Of a stretch of DNA of 41,049 nucleotides, positions 7,099 through 14,804 are shown one piece after another. Below the pieces are notes generated by a model. That model did no database searches, was not told where the DNA came from, and saw nothing but the letters and a program-made list of their open reading frames with translations. The position numbers were made by a program, and so were the translations under genes. The stretch covers positions 1 through 41,049 of the forward strand of contig NZ_BJMM01000052.1 in assembly GCF_006539165.1 (NCBI RefSeq), given 5' to 3'. Origin of the DNA: Streptomyces cacaoi (GTDB taxonomy: Bacteria > Actinomycetota > Actinomycetes > Streptomycetales > Streptomycetaceae). Numbering within the stretch: the stretch's first letter is position 1; each line of letters begins with the position of its first letter.

Positions 7099-8148
7099 TC
7101 AGCCGATCGGGACCCGGGTGTCCTTGCGGACCTTCGCGGTGGTGGCGCCGGCGTCCTCGATCGAGGCGTCCTTGCCGCTGACGATGTCGGCGCCGGAGAC
7201 GGTGATCACGAAGCCGACGGTGCTGTGGTCGCCCCACATGCACACCGGGACGCTGAAGTGGTCCGGCCCGCCGGAGGTGTTGCCGGCGCCTGCGGAGTAC
7301 TTGACCCGCTGGCACTTCAGCACGGCGTCGTCCCCCAGCCCGGGAGCGTTGACCTCCTGCGGCTCGCCCTCCAGTTCGGCCTTGCCGCCGCCCCCGGTGC
7401 TCGGGTCCTTGGCGGCCTCCTTGGCCATCATCGTCAGCGCGGCGTCGAGGACGGCCTCGGGGTTCTCGATCTCGCCGTAGACGCCGCCGAACTGGAGCTT
7501 CTTCACGCTCATGCCGTCGCCGGCCTTGTAGCCCGCCGCGACGTTCTTCGGGTCCTTGACGCCGAACTTCTCGAACTGGCTCTTGTCCGAGTCGCTGAAG
7601 CCCGAAGAGCCCTCGGAGCCGGGCTCCTTGGTGAACTCGTCGGCCACGGTCGACGGCGCCGTCAGCTTGTACCTCTTGCCGTCGTCGGCGACCGAGCTGC
7701 CGCCCTTGCCGCCGGAGCCGCCGCCCTCGTCGTCGTCCCCGCCGACGAACAGGAAGTAGCCGCCGACCGCGGCGGCGACCACGACGACCGCCGCCGCGAT
7801 GATGCCTATCGTCTTGCCCTTGCCGCCGCCCGAGCCCTGCGGGGGCATCGGCATACCGGGCTGCTGGGGCTGGCCGTAGGGACCGGCCTGCGGTGCCATG
7901 CCCGGCTGCTGGGGCTGGCCCGGCTGCTGGGGGTAGCCGTACTGGGGCGGCTGGCCCGGGGCCTGGCCGGGCTGCTGCGGGTAGCCGTAACCGGGCTGCC
8001 CGGGGGCGCCGCCGTAGGGGTTCGGGCCGCCCGGCTGCTGCGGGGGCTGCTGCCCGTAGGGTCCCGGCTGGCCGTACGGGCCGGGCTGACCCGGCTGCCC
8101 CGGCTGGCCGGGCTGCTGGCCGTACGGGCCGGGCTGGTTGTTACTCAT
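7099..8148 (-). CDS. Pro/Gly/Gln/Tyr-rich single-pass membrane protein, array member 3
   Basis: A 349-residue paralogue, the largest of the three. It has a PGQPGPYGQ tail (1-108), GGGKGK, and a membrane helix at about 113-135. A short acidic/Gly linker (GGDDDEGGG) leads to an outer domain opening YKLTAPST. That domain has GVYG, a cysteine in LKCQRV, a second in PVCMWGDHST, and the end TAKVRKDTRVPIG. The second-cysteine motif CxWxDxST is shared by all three proteins. ATG 8148 (MSNNQPGPYG) was chosen by homology to MSHNQPGPYG at 6820 and by the shared upstream block. It is monocistronic by its own terminator and divergent from valS. Confidence 0.78.
   Translation of the reverse strand: MSNNQPGPYGQQPGQPGQPGQPGPYGQPGPYGQQPPQQPGGPNPYGGAPGQPGYGYPQQPGQAPGQPPQYGYPQQPGQPQQPGMAPQAGPYGQPQQPGMPMPPQGSGGGKGKTIGIIAAAVVVVAAAVGGYFLFVGGDDDEGGGSGGKGGSSVADDGKRYKLTAPSTVADEFTKEPGSEGSSGFSDSDKSQFEKFGVKDPKNVAAGYKAGDGMSVKKLQFGGVYGEIENPEAVLDAALTMMAKEAAKDPSTGGGGKAELEGEPQEVNAPGLGDDAVLKCQRVKYSAGAGNTSGGPDHFSVPVCMWGDHSTVGFVITVSGADIVSGKDASIEDAGATTAKVRKDTRVPIG
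7904..7981 (-). repeat. 78-bp perfect repeat, copy B
   Basis: Identical to 6618-6695 in the same orientation. The copies are about 1.29 kb apart, so recombination between them would delete the promoter, tail start and outer domain between the copies and fuse the two genes in frame within their repeat tails. Confidence 0.85.
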
Positions 8149-8208
8149 GGCGGCGCTTCCCCTCCGTGAACATGACTGTCGAATGCGCACCGCTCATCCT
8201 GACGGATC
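8149..8208 (-). promoter_or_regulatory. Conserved upstream block, copy B
   Basis: This is the counterpart of the block at 6821-6880, with the same three conserved segments upstream of ATG 8148. It occupies the first half of the gap shared with the divergent valS promoter. Confidence 0.5.
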
Positions 8209-8268
8209 GCGCCGACAGGTGCTGCACCGGTCCCACAATCCGATTCGAGACTGCTACATGGACGCCCG

Positions 8269-8274
8269 TACACT
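8269..8274 (+). promoter_or_regulatory. valS -10 box, probably leaderless
   Basis: TACACT is followed by 7 nt and then GTG 8282. Transcription starting 7-8 nt after the hexamer would begin at the start codon itself, and no Shine-Dalgarno sequence precedes GTG. This also leaves no room for a T-box leader. Confidence 0.6.
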
Positions 8275-8281
8275 GGCGGTC

Positions 8282-10927
8282 GTGACCGACAACACTCAGC
8301 AGAGCCCGGAACCCCACGGGCCGCACGCAGCATCCCCCGCCGACCTGCCGACTCAGTACACCCCGGCCGAGGTAGAGGAAACGCTGTACGAGCGCTGGGT
8401 GGAGCGGGGGTACTTCGAGGCGGACGCGAAGAGCGAGAAGCCGCCGTACACGATCGTCATCCCGCCGCCGAACGTCACAGGATCTCTCCATCTCGGCCAC
8501 GCTTTCCAGCACACGATGATGGACGCGCTCACCCGGCGTAAGCGCATGCAGGGCTACGAGGCCCTGTGGCTGCCGGGCATGGACCACGCCGGTATCGCCA
8601 CCCAGAACAAGGTCGAGCAGCAGCTCGCCGAGGAGGGCAGGTCCCGCGGCGACCTCGGCCGGGAGGCGTTCGTCGAGCGCGTCTGGCAGTGGAAGGAGGA
8701 GTACGGCGGCAAGATCCTCGGCCAGATGCGCCGGCTCGGCGACGGCGTCGACTGGTCCCGTGAGCGCTTCACCATGGACAGCGGCCTCAGCCGCGCCGTG
8801 CAGACGGTCTTCAAGCGCATGTACGACGACGGCCTCATCTATCAGGCCGAGCGCATCATCAACTGGTGCCCGCGCTGTCTGACCGCCATCTCCGACATCG
8901 AGGTGGACTACCAGGAGGACGACGGCGAGCTGGTCTCCATCCGCTACGGCGCCACGGAGGAGGGCGGCGACAGCCTGGTCGTCGCGACGACGCGGGCCGA
9001 GACGATGCTCGGGGACACGGCCGTCGCGGTCCACCCGGACGACGAGCGCTACGCACACCTCGTCGGCCGCACGGTCAAACTCCCGCTCACCGACCGCGAG
9101 ATCCCCGTCGTCGCCGACTCCCATGTCGACCCGGAGTTCGGCACCGGCGCCGTCAAGGTGACCCCGGCGCACGACCCGAACGACTTCGAGATCGGCCGCC
9201 GGCACGAGCTGCCGATGCCGTCCGTCATGGACGAGCGCGGCGTGATCACCGTGCACGGCCCGTTCGAGGGCCTGGACCGCTTCGAGGCCCGCTCGGCGAT
9301 CGTCGCCGCGCTGCGCGAGCAGGGCCGGATCGTCGCCGAGAAGCGGCCGTACGTGCACAGCGTCGGCCACTGCTCGCGCTGCAAGACGACGGTCGAGCCG
9401 CGGCTGTCGATGCAGTGGTGGGTCAAGGTCGGCCCGCTGGCGAAGGCGGCGGGCGACGCGGTGCGCGACGGCCGCACGCAGATCCACCCGGCGGAGATGT
9501 CGTACCGGTACTTCGACTGGGTCGACAACATGCACGACTGGACGATCTCCCGCCAGCTGTGGTGGGGCCACCGCATCCCGGTCTGGTACGGGCCGGACGG
9601 CGAGGTCGTCTGCGTCGGCCCGGACGAGGAGCCGCCGAGCGGCGAGGGCTGGCACCAGGACCCGGACGTGCTGGACACCTGGTTCTCCTCGGGCCTGTGG
9701 CCCTTCTCCACGCTGGGCTGGCCGGAACGCACCGCGGATCTCGCGAAGTTCTATCCGACGGACGTCCTGGTCACGGGCTACGACATCATCTTCTTCTGGG
9801 TCGCCCGGATGATGATGTTCGGCATGTACGTGATGGAGGAGCCGCCGTTCCACACCATCGCGCTGCACGGTCTCGTCCGCGACCAGCACGGCAAGAAGAT
9901 GTCGAAGTCGTTCGGCAACGTCGTCGACCCGCTGGACTGGATGGAGGCGTACGGCTCCGACGCGCTGCGCTTCACGCTGGCCAGCGGCGCCAACCCGGGC
10001 ACGGACGTGCCGATCGGTGAGGACTGGGTCAAGGCGTCCCGGAACTTCGCCAACAAGGTCTGGAACGCCACCCGGTTCGCGCTGATGAACGGCGCGACGG
10101 TCGAGGGCCCGCTGCCGGACGCCGCCGAGATGTCGGCCACCGACCGCTGGATCCTCTCCCGGCTGGACACGGTGCTCGGGGACGTCGACCGGTACTACGA
10201 CGACTACCAGTTCGCGAAGCTCTCCGACGCGCTGTACCACTTCGCGTGGGACGAGGTCTTCGACTGGTACGTCGAGCTGGCGAAGACGACGTTCGCCGCC
10301 GGCGGGCGCCCCGCCGAGGTCTCGCGCCGCGTCCTGGGCGAGGTCCTGGACGTGCTGCTGCGGCTGCTGCACCCGATCGTCCCGTTCGTCACCGAGGCGC
10401 TGTGGACGGCGCTGACGGGCGGCGCCTCCGTCGTCGTCGCCGACTGGCCGAAGCCCACCGGCTTCCGTGACGAGGCGGCCGAGCAGGAGATCGCCGTCGT
10501 CCAGCAGGCCGTCACCGAGGTCCGCCGCTTCCGTGCCGACCAGGGCCTCCAGCCCGGCCAGAAGGTGCCGGCCAGGCTCGAACTGACGGGCACCCCGCTC
10601 GGTGCGCACGAGGACGCCATCCGGCAGCTGCTGCGGCTCCAGCCGGCGGGCGAGGACTTCCGGGCCACGGCGTCGCTGCCGGTCGCCGGCGCGACCGTGG
10701 GACTGGACCTCTCGGGCGCCATCGACGTCGAGGCGGAGCGCAAGCGCCTGGGCAAGGACCTGGCGGCGGCCGAGAAGGAACTGAAGCAGACCTCCGCCAA
10801 GCTGGGCAACGAGGCGTTCCTGGCGAAGGCGCCGGACCACGTCGTCGACAAGATCCGCACTCGGAAGGCGACGGCGGAGGCCGACATCGAGCGCATCAGG
10901 CAGCAGCTGGAGCGGCTGCCCGGCTGA
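8282..10927 (+). CDS. valS: Valyl-tRNA synthetase
   Basis: An 881-residue class I aminoacyl-tRNA synthetase that charges tRNA-Val. The HIGH motif reads HLGH at 70-73 within PPPNVTGSLHLGH, and KMSKS is at 539-543. The CP1 editing domain lies between them, with TTRAETMLGD at its start. An anticodon-binding domain and a C-terminal coiled coil (about the last 65 residues, Lys/Glu/Ala-rich) complete a normal ValS. GTG 8282 is preferred over the in-frame ATG 8258 because the candidate -10 box lies between them. A strong hairpin follows the stop. Confidence 0.97.
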   Translation: MTDNTQQSPEPHGPHAASPADLPTQYTPAEVEETLYERWVERGYFEADAKSEKPPYTIVIPPPNVTGSLHLGHAFQHTMMDALTRRKRMQGYEALWLPGMDHAGIATQNKVEQQLAEEGRSRGDLGREAFVERVWQWKEEYGGKILGQMRRLGDGVDWSRERFTMDSGLSRAVQTVFKRMYDDGLIYQAERIINWCPRCLTAISDIEVDYQEDDGELVSIRYGATEEGGDSLVVATTRAETMLGDTAVAVHPDDERYAHLVGRTVKLPLTDREIPVVADSHVDPEFGTGAVKVTPAHDPNDFEIGRRHELPMPSVMDERGVITVHGPFEGLDRFEARSAIVAALREQGRIVAEKRPYVHSVGHCSRCKTTVEPRLSMQWWVKVGPLAKAAGDAVRDGRTQIHPAEMSYRYFDWVDNMHDWTISRQLWWGHRIPVWYGPDGEVVCVGPDEEPPSGEGWHQDPDVLDTWFSSGLWPFSTLGWPERTADLAKFYPTDVLVTGYDIIFFWVARMMMFGMYVMEEPPFHTIALHGLVRDQHGKKMSKSFGNVVDPLDWMEAYGSDALRFTLASGANPGTDVPIGEDWVKASRNFANKVWNATRFALMNGATVEGPLPDAAEMSATDRWILSRLDTVLGDVDRYYDDYQFAKLSDALYHFAWDEVFDWYVELAKTTFAAGGRPAEVSRRVLGEVLDVLLRLLHPIVPFVTEALWTALTGGASVVVADWPKPTGFRDEAAEQEIAVVQQAVTEVRRFRADQGLQPGQKVPARLELTGTPLGAHEDAIRQLLRLQPAGEDFRATASLPVAGATVGLDLSGAIDVEAERKRLGKDLAAAEKELKQTSAKLGNEAFLAKAPDHVVDKIRTRKATAEADIERIRQQLERLPG

Positions 10928-10940
10928 CGGCCCGAACCTA

Positions 10941-10987
10941 CGGCGGGGCGGCGGCCGGACCCGAGTGCTCCGGCTGCCGCCCCGCCG
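10941..10987. terminator. Terminator between valS and the GNAT gene
   Basis: A 12-bp perfect stem (10941-10952 with 10976-10987, CGGCGGGGCGGC and its complement) lies 13 nt after the valS stop. It may serve both convergent genes. Confidence 0.7.
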
Positions 10988-11058
10988 CTTGTGCGTGCCC
11001 GCGCGCCCGGGAGCGGCTCAGCCGCCGCCGCGCCCGGAGCCTGAGGCGGGGCCTGCGC

Positions 11059-11724
11059 TCAGGTCGGGCCCGAGCCGAAAACGGAGCCGGAGCCGGAGGC
11101 GGAGGCGGGGCCCGGGCCGGAGTCGGTGCCGGACGCGGCGCCGGGGCCGGAGCCGGAGGCGGAGGCGGAAGCGGGGCCCGAGCCGGACTCGGGGCCGGAG
11201 TCGGCGGTGGGGCCGGAGACCTCCTTGGTGTAGCGGTGGCACGGGACCGGAATCGGCCCGTCCGGCCCCTGCGCCGGGTGGTCGACGCGGCCCTCGTCCA
11301 CCCAGCCCTGGCGCTCGTAGAACCGGCGGGCACGGGCGTTCCCCTCGGCGGCGACGAGCCAGGCGCGGCGGTGACCGCCCTCCCGCACCAGGCGCTCCGC
11401 CTCCGTGAGGAGCAGTCCGGCCACGCCGGTGCCCCGGTGCGGCGCGGCGACGTAGACCTGCTCGACCTCCTCGGCCACCACCATGACGAACCCGGCGACC
11501 GCGCCGTCCACGACGGCGACCAGGGTGTCCCCGACCCGCTCGGCGGCGCGGGTGGCGAACGACTCGGGCGTGCGGACCGCGGCCAACTCCTCGGGCACAT
11601 GGCCGAGATGACCGTCCCGCCAGCTGTGCAGCCAGATCCGTGCGACCTCCGGCGCGTCGGCGGGGCGCGCGGGCCGGAAGAGGACCGGCCGCCCGGTGGG
11701 GGAGAGCTTCTCGGTCGCAGACAT
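11059..11724 (-). CDS. GNAT-family N-acetyltransferase with a Gly/Ser/Pro-rich tail
   Basis: A 221-residue protein with one GNAT domain (about 14-168). The acetyl-CoA site motif A is visible as VYVAAPHRGTGVAGLLL, and the final GNAT segment as ARARRFYERQGW. The substrate cannot be read from sequence. Residues 170-221 are an unusual low-complexity tail of SGSGP/SASA units, uncharged except for a few acidic residues. The tail DNA is a purine-rich (GCCGGA/GCGGAG)n-like tract that may have expanded by slippage. ATG 11724 lies 6 nt after a TACGCT -10 box, so the mRNA is probably leaderless. It is convergent with valS. Confidence 0.82.
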   Translation of the reverse strand: MSATEKLSPTGRPVLFRPARPADAPEVARIWLHSWRDGHLGHVPEELAAVRTPESFATRAAERVGDTLVAVVDGAVAGFVMVVAEEVEQVYVAAPHRGTGVAGLLLTEAERLVREGGHRRAWLVAAEGNARARRFYERQGWVDEGRVDHPAQGPDGPIPVPCHRYTKEVSGPTADSGPESGSGPASASASGSGPGAASGTDSGPGPASASGSGSVFGSGPT

Positions 11725-11730
11725 GCGGTC

Positions 11731-11736
11731 AGCGTA
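11731..11736 (-). promoter_or_regulatory. -10 box of the GNAT gene, probably leaderless
   Basis: On the minus strand TACGCT is followed by six nucleotides (GACCGC) and ATG 11724. The spacing puts transcription start at or next to the A of ATG. Confidence 0.55.
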
Positions 11737-11787
11737 ACGACGGGCCAGGACAGCGGGGCCGGTGTCCCCGCCGGCCCGGGAACGGCA

Positions 11788-11814
11788 CCGCCCCCGGCGC
11801 GCGGCCGGGGGCGG
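11788..11814 (-). terminator. Terminator of the tetR-SDR operon
   Basis: An 11-bp perfect stem (11788-11798 with 11804-11814, CCGCCCCCGGC and its complement) with a 5-nt loop lies about 50 nt past the SDR stop codon on the minus strand. Confidence 0.65.
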
Positions 11815-11861
11815 GGAGCCGGGTGGGGCGAGGGCACGGGGCGGCCCGGGAGCGTGCGGGC

Positions 11862-12635
11862 TCACTGCCCCATGACGTACTTGACCGTCGGTCCGGCGGT
11901 CCAGCCGCCGTCGACGGCGAGTTCGGCGCCGGTCACGTAGGCGGCGGCGTCGGAGAGCAGGAAGCAGACGGCGGCGGCGATCTCCGGGGGCTCACCGACG
12001 CGCGCCATGGGGGTGTTGGGGTAGTTGCCCTCGCCCTGCTGGATGCCGACCTGGGCCGTCATGGGCGTGTAGGTCATCCCGGGGTGGACGGAGTTGACGC
12101 GGATCCGGTCGGTGCCCAGCTCCACGGCGCCGATCTTGGTGAGCCCCCGCACGCCCCACTTGGACGCGCCGTACCCGCCGGTGAGCGCGAGCCCCATCAG
12201 CCCGGCGGCGGACGAGATGTTGACGATGGAGCCGCCGCCGGCCCGGCGCATCGCGGGGACGGCGGTCTTCAGCCCGATGAAGACACCGGTCAGATTGATG
12301 TCGAGGACCTTGCGGAAGAACTCGGCGGAGATCGTCTCCAGCGGAGCCCCGGTGGAGATCCCGGCGTTGTTGACGAGGCCGTCCAGGGAGCCGAACTCGG
12401 AGGTGGCGAGGTCGGCGGCGCGCTGCCAGTCCTCCTCACTGGTCACGTCGTGCCGGATGAACCGGGCGGCGTCGCCGAGTTCCGCGGCGAGGGCCCGGCC
12501 CTCGTCCTCCAGGACGTCGGTGACGACGACGCGGGCGCCGCCGGCGACGGCCTGCCGCGCGGTCTCGGCGCCGATGCCGCGGGCGCCGCCGGTGATCAGG
12601 ACGGTCTTGCCGGTGAGGTCGGTGGGGGCGTTCAT
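11862..12635 (-). CDS. SDR-family NAD(P)-dependent oxidoreductase
   Basis: A 257-residue classical short-chain dehydrogenase. The Rossmann nucleotide site is TGGARGIG at 15-22, and NNAG is at 89-92. Catalytic residues are Ser141/142, Tyr155 and Lys159 in the correct YxxxK spacing. Asp40 at the end of the second strand (VVVTDV) suggests a preference for NAD(H). It resembles the 3-alpha/20-beta-hydroxysteroid dehydrogenase-like group, but the substrate is not predictable. ATG 12635 overlaps the stop of the upstream tetR gene (ATGA), so the two are translationally coupled and the enzyme is probably under the control of that repressor. Confidence 0.92.
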   Translation of the reverse strand: MNAPTDLTGKTVLITGGARGIGAETARQAVAGGARVVVTDVLEDEGRALAAELGDAARFIRHDVTSEEDWQRAADLATSEFGSLDGLVNNAGISTGAPLETISAEFFRKVLDINLTGVFIGLKTAVPAMRRAGGGSIVNISSAAGLMGLALTGGYGASKWGVRGLTKIGAVELGTDRIRVNSVHPGMTYTPMTAQVGIQQGEGNYPNTPMARVGEPPEIAAAVCFLLSDAAAYVTGAELAVDGGWTAGPTVKYVMGQ

Positions 12636-13303
12636 AGGGAGCTCCAGGGGGAGTTGCGCAGGGTGTCGATGCCGCGCACGGCGAGCGCGGCGGGTCCTTC
12701 GGGGCCGTCGGCGGGTTCGTCGCCCGCCGCCCACGTCTCCACGGCGATCCGTACCGCGGCGGCGGCGGCCCCGGCCGCCAGCCGCAGGGGGAGGGCGTGG
12801 GGGTCGGCGCCGGTGCGCTCGGCGAGCACGGCGGCCACGGCCTTCTCGGCGGCGTGGTGCGCGTCGTTCCACACGGAGCGCAGCGCGGGGTTCCCGTCGG
12901 CGAGGCGCAGCAGGGAGCGGACCCACTCCAGCGACTCGGCGTTGGCCGGGTCGTCGGGGGAGAGGGCGTCGCGGGCCCCGTGCTGGAGCGCCTCGGGGAG
13001 GGGGAGTCCGGCGGGTGCCTGCCGGGTGGCCTCGGCCCACTGCTGGGCGCCGGCGGCGAACAGCGGGGCGACGGCCTCCTCCTTGGTCGCGAAGTACCGG
13101 TAGAAGGTGCGCGGTGCGACGCCGGCCGCGCGGGCGATGTCCTCGGCGCGGGTGTCGCGTACGCCGCTCTCGGCGAACAGGACGGCCGCGGTCCGGGCGA
13201 TCTCCGCGCGCGTCTCGGCTTTGCGGCGCTCGGTGAGGGGGCTGTGCCCGGCGGCGGGAGCAGCCCCGGAGGCGGGGGAGGAGGCGGCGGCAGTGACCGG
13301 CAT
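12632..13303 (-). CDS. TetR/AcrR-family transcriptional regulator
   Basis: A 223-residue regulator. The N-terminal helix-turn-helix (about residues 25-75) has the family pattern TAAVLFAESGVRDTRAEDIA then GVAPRTFYRYFATKEE. The C-terminal ligand-binding part is Ala/Leu-rich and divergent. It precedes and overlaps the SDR gene by 4 nt, the usual arrangement of a repressor with the enzyme it controls; the inducer is probably the SDR substrate. ATG 13303 is 6 nt after a TAGGCT -10 box, indicating a leaderless message. An imperfect palindrome at 13314-13330 overlaps this promoter and could be its own operator. Confidence 0.9.
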   Translation of the reverse strand: MPVTAAASSPASGAAPAAGHSPLTERRKAETRAEIARTAAVLFAESGVRDTRAEDIARAAGVAPRTFYRYFATKEEAVAPLFAAGAQQWAEATRQAPAGLPLPEALQHGARDALSPDDPANAESLEWVRSLLRLADGNPALRSVWNDAHHAAEKAVAAVLAERTGADPHALPLRLAAGAAAAAVRIAVETWAAGDEPADGPEGPAALAVRGIDTLRNSPWSSL

Positions 13304-13309
13304 GCGGCC

Positions 13310-13315
13310 AGCCTA
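13310..13315 (-). promoter_or_regulatory. tetR -10 box, probably leaderless
   Basis: On the minus strand TAGGCT is followed by GGCCGC and ATG 13303. A weak -35 (CTGGCA) lies 18 nt upstream of the hexamer. Confidence 0.55.
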
Positions 13316-13330
13316 TGCCTGCATGGCACA
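13314..13330. promoter_or_regulatory. Candidate TetR operator
   Basis: TATGCC-TGCAT-GGCACA is a 17-bp palindrome with one mismatch between the outer arms. It overlaps the tetR -10 box, so a repressor bound here would block transcription of the tetR-SDR operon. Whether it also affects the divergent lipoprotein gene is unknown. Confidence 0.45.
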
Positions 13331-13455
13331 ATCTGCCAGCACAGGGGGCTACGCACGGGTAAGAACGTGCTGGCCTCCTCTTTTGTGGGCGGGCGAGGTC
13401 ATGAACACGTCACGCCACCTTCACATCTTTCGCTTCCCGACCCTGGAGTCACACA

Positions 13456-14724
13456 GTGCAGCGACGCCAGTTCCTCCGCGGCGCCCTCACGGTCGCCTCG
13501 GCCGCCGCGCTCGGCGGACTCACCGCCTGCGGCAGCGACGAGGACGACAACACCCTGAACCTGCTCGCGGCCAGCTACGGCAAGAGCGTCGGCTCGGGCA
13601 TCACCGACCAGTGGGACGACTTCATCTCCGCGTTCGAGAAGAAGCACCCCGACATCAAGGTGAAGCTGGAGACCGTCCCCTTCACCCGGATCGACGAGGA
13701 ACTCGCCAAGCGCGTCAAGGAGGGCCGGGCGCCCGACCTCTCCCAGGGCAACGTCTTCGCCGCCTACGCGGAGCAGGGCAAGCTCCACCGGGCCAGCGAC
13801 CTGTTCCGCATCCCGGTCCAGGCCGACTTCCTCACTTCGTTCGCCCAGGCCGGAGAGGTCGACTTCGCGCAGTACGGCATCCCGTTCCTCGCCAGCACCC
13901 CGCGCCTCTTCTACAACACGGCCCTCTTCGAGAAGGCCGGCATCAGCGGGCCACCGCGCAGCTGGGACGGACTGCGGGAGGCCGCCCGCGCCCTGAAGAA
14001 GGCCGGTGTGCACACGCCCTACGGCCTCGCCCTGGGCCCGGAGGCCGCCGAGGACGAGGCGCTGACCTGGATGCTCGCGGCCAACGGCGGCTACAGCAGC
14101 ACCGCCGGCTACGACTTCCTCAAGGGCGAGAACATCCACGCCCTCAGCTGGCTGCGCGAGGAGCTGGTCGCCGACGGCCTCGCCGGCGAACCCGCCCGGC
14201 TGACCCGCACCAAGGCGTACGAGGGCTTCCTCAAGGGGCGGATCGGCATGCTCAACGCGCACCCGCTGCTGCTCGGCACGGCGGACAAGGCCAAGCTGCC
14301 CTACGCCCACACCCCCTTCCCCAAGGAGACGGGCGGCGCCGCACCGCCCGTCGGCCTCACCGACTGGCTGATGGCCTTCAAGAACGGCAAGCGCGAGCAG
14401 GCCGGCGCGTTCCTCAACTTCCTCTACGGCGCCGACTCGGCCCGCGAGTACGGCGGCGGCCAGGGCACCCTCCCGGTCACCGTCTCCGGCTCGCGTGCCC
14501 TGCGCAAGGAGCCCTCGCAGCGCCCGCTGCGCCCCTTCATCGACCAGATGCCCGACGCCGAGTTCCAGCCGATGAACCACACCTCCTGGCCCGCCGTCCG
14601 CTCCCGCGTCCAGCACAGCATCGGCAAGGCCGTCGACCCGAAGGGCCCGAGCCCCCGCTCCGTCCTCGCCTCGCTCCAGCGGGCGGCCGACACCGCGGAG
14701 CGCTCGACCCGCTCCACCGGCTGA
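13456..14724 (+). CDS. Extracellular solute-binding lipoprotein (ABC-type, sugar-binding-like)
   Basis: A 422-residue substrate-binding protein of the bacterial family 1 type. The signal peptide has twin arginines R3-R4 in RRQFLRG and a lipobox LTAC with Cys25, so export by Tat and lipid anchoring are likely. The mature part has typical elements such as FEKKHPDIKVKLETVP, GRAPDL and YNTALFEKAGI. No permease or ATPase gene is adjacent, so it is an orphan binding protein that must use transport genes elsewhere. GTG 13456 has TGGAG upstream. It is divergent from the tetR-SDR pair across a 152-bp gap. Confidence 0.88.
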   Translation: MQRRQFLRGALTVASAAALGGLTACGSDEDDNTLNLLAASYGKSVGSGITDQWDDFISAFEKKHPDIKVKLETVPFTRIDEELAKRVKEGRAPDLSQGNVFAAYAEQGKLHRASDLFRIPVQADFLTSFAQAGEVDFAQYGIPFLASTPRLFYNTALFEKAGISGPPRSWDGLREAARALKKAGVHTPYGLALGPEAAEDEALTWMLAANGGYSSTAGYDFLKGENIHALSWLREELVADGLAGEPARLTRTKAYEGFLKGRIGMLNAHPLLLGTADKAKLPYAHTPFPKETGGAAPPVGLTDWLMAFKNGKREQAGAFLNFLYGADSAREYGGGQGTLPVTVSGSRALRKEPSQRPLRPFIDQMPDAEFQPMNHTSWPAVRSRVQHSIGKAVDPKGPSPRSVLASLQRAADTAERSTRSTG

Positions 14725-14729
14725 CCGGG

Positions 14730-14756
14730 CCCGGTGCGCGCCGGTACGCACCCGGG
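14730..14756 (+). terminator. Weak hairpin after the lipoprotein gene
   Basis: CCCGGTGCG (14730-14738) pairs with CGCACCCGGG (14747-14756) with one bulged base. It lies just after the stop codon. Confidence 0.4.
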
Positions 14757-14791
14757 GGTGACGCCCGCCCGGGAGCCGCGGTGCCCTTACG

Positions 14792-14797
14792 TAGACT
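14792..14797 (+). promoter_or_regulatory. folC -10 box, probably leaderless
   Basis: TAGACT is followed by 7 nt (GGTCCAC) and GTG 14805, with no ribosome-binding site. No clear -35 box is visible. Confidence 0.6.
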
Positions 14798-14804
14798 GGT
14801 CCAC

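Noticed and set aside
5480..8169. Plus-strand frames opposite the membrane-protein array (for example 5480-6841 and 7072-8169)
   Set aside because: They mirror the PGQ repeats as Gly/Arg/Leu strings; the minus strand has starts, ribosome-binding sites, membrane helices and paralogy.
8149..8281. A T-box or other riboswitch before valS
   Set aside because: The -10 box lies 7 nt before the start codon, leaving no leader RNA, and no T-box consensus is visible.
8141..10840. An 899-codon open frame antisense to valS
   Set aside because: It is the opposite-strand shadow of a high-G+C gene: Arg/Val/Asp-rich composition without domains, entirely overlapped by a certain valS.
12797..13558. A plus-strand frame over tetR and the intergenic region
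   Set aside because: It is the complement of tetR coding sequence, with no start signal and a Gly-run translation.
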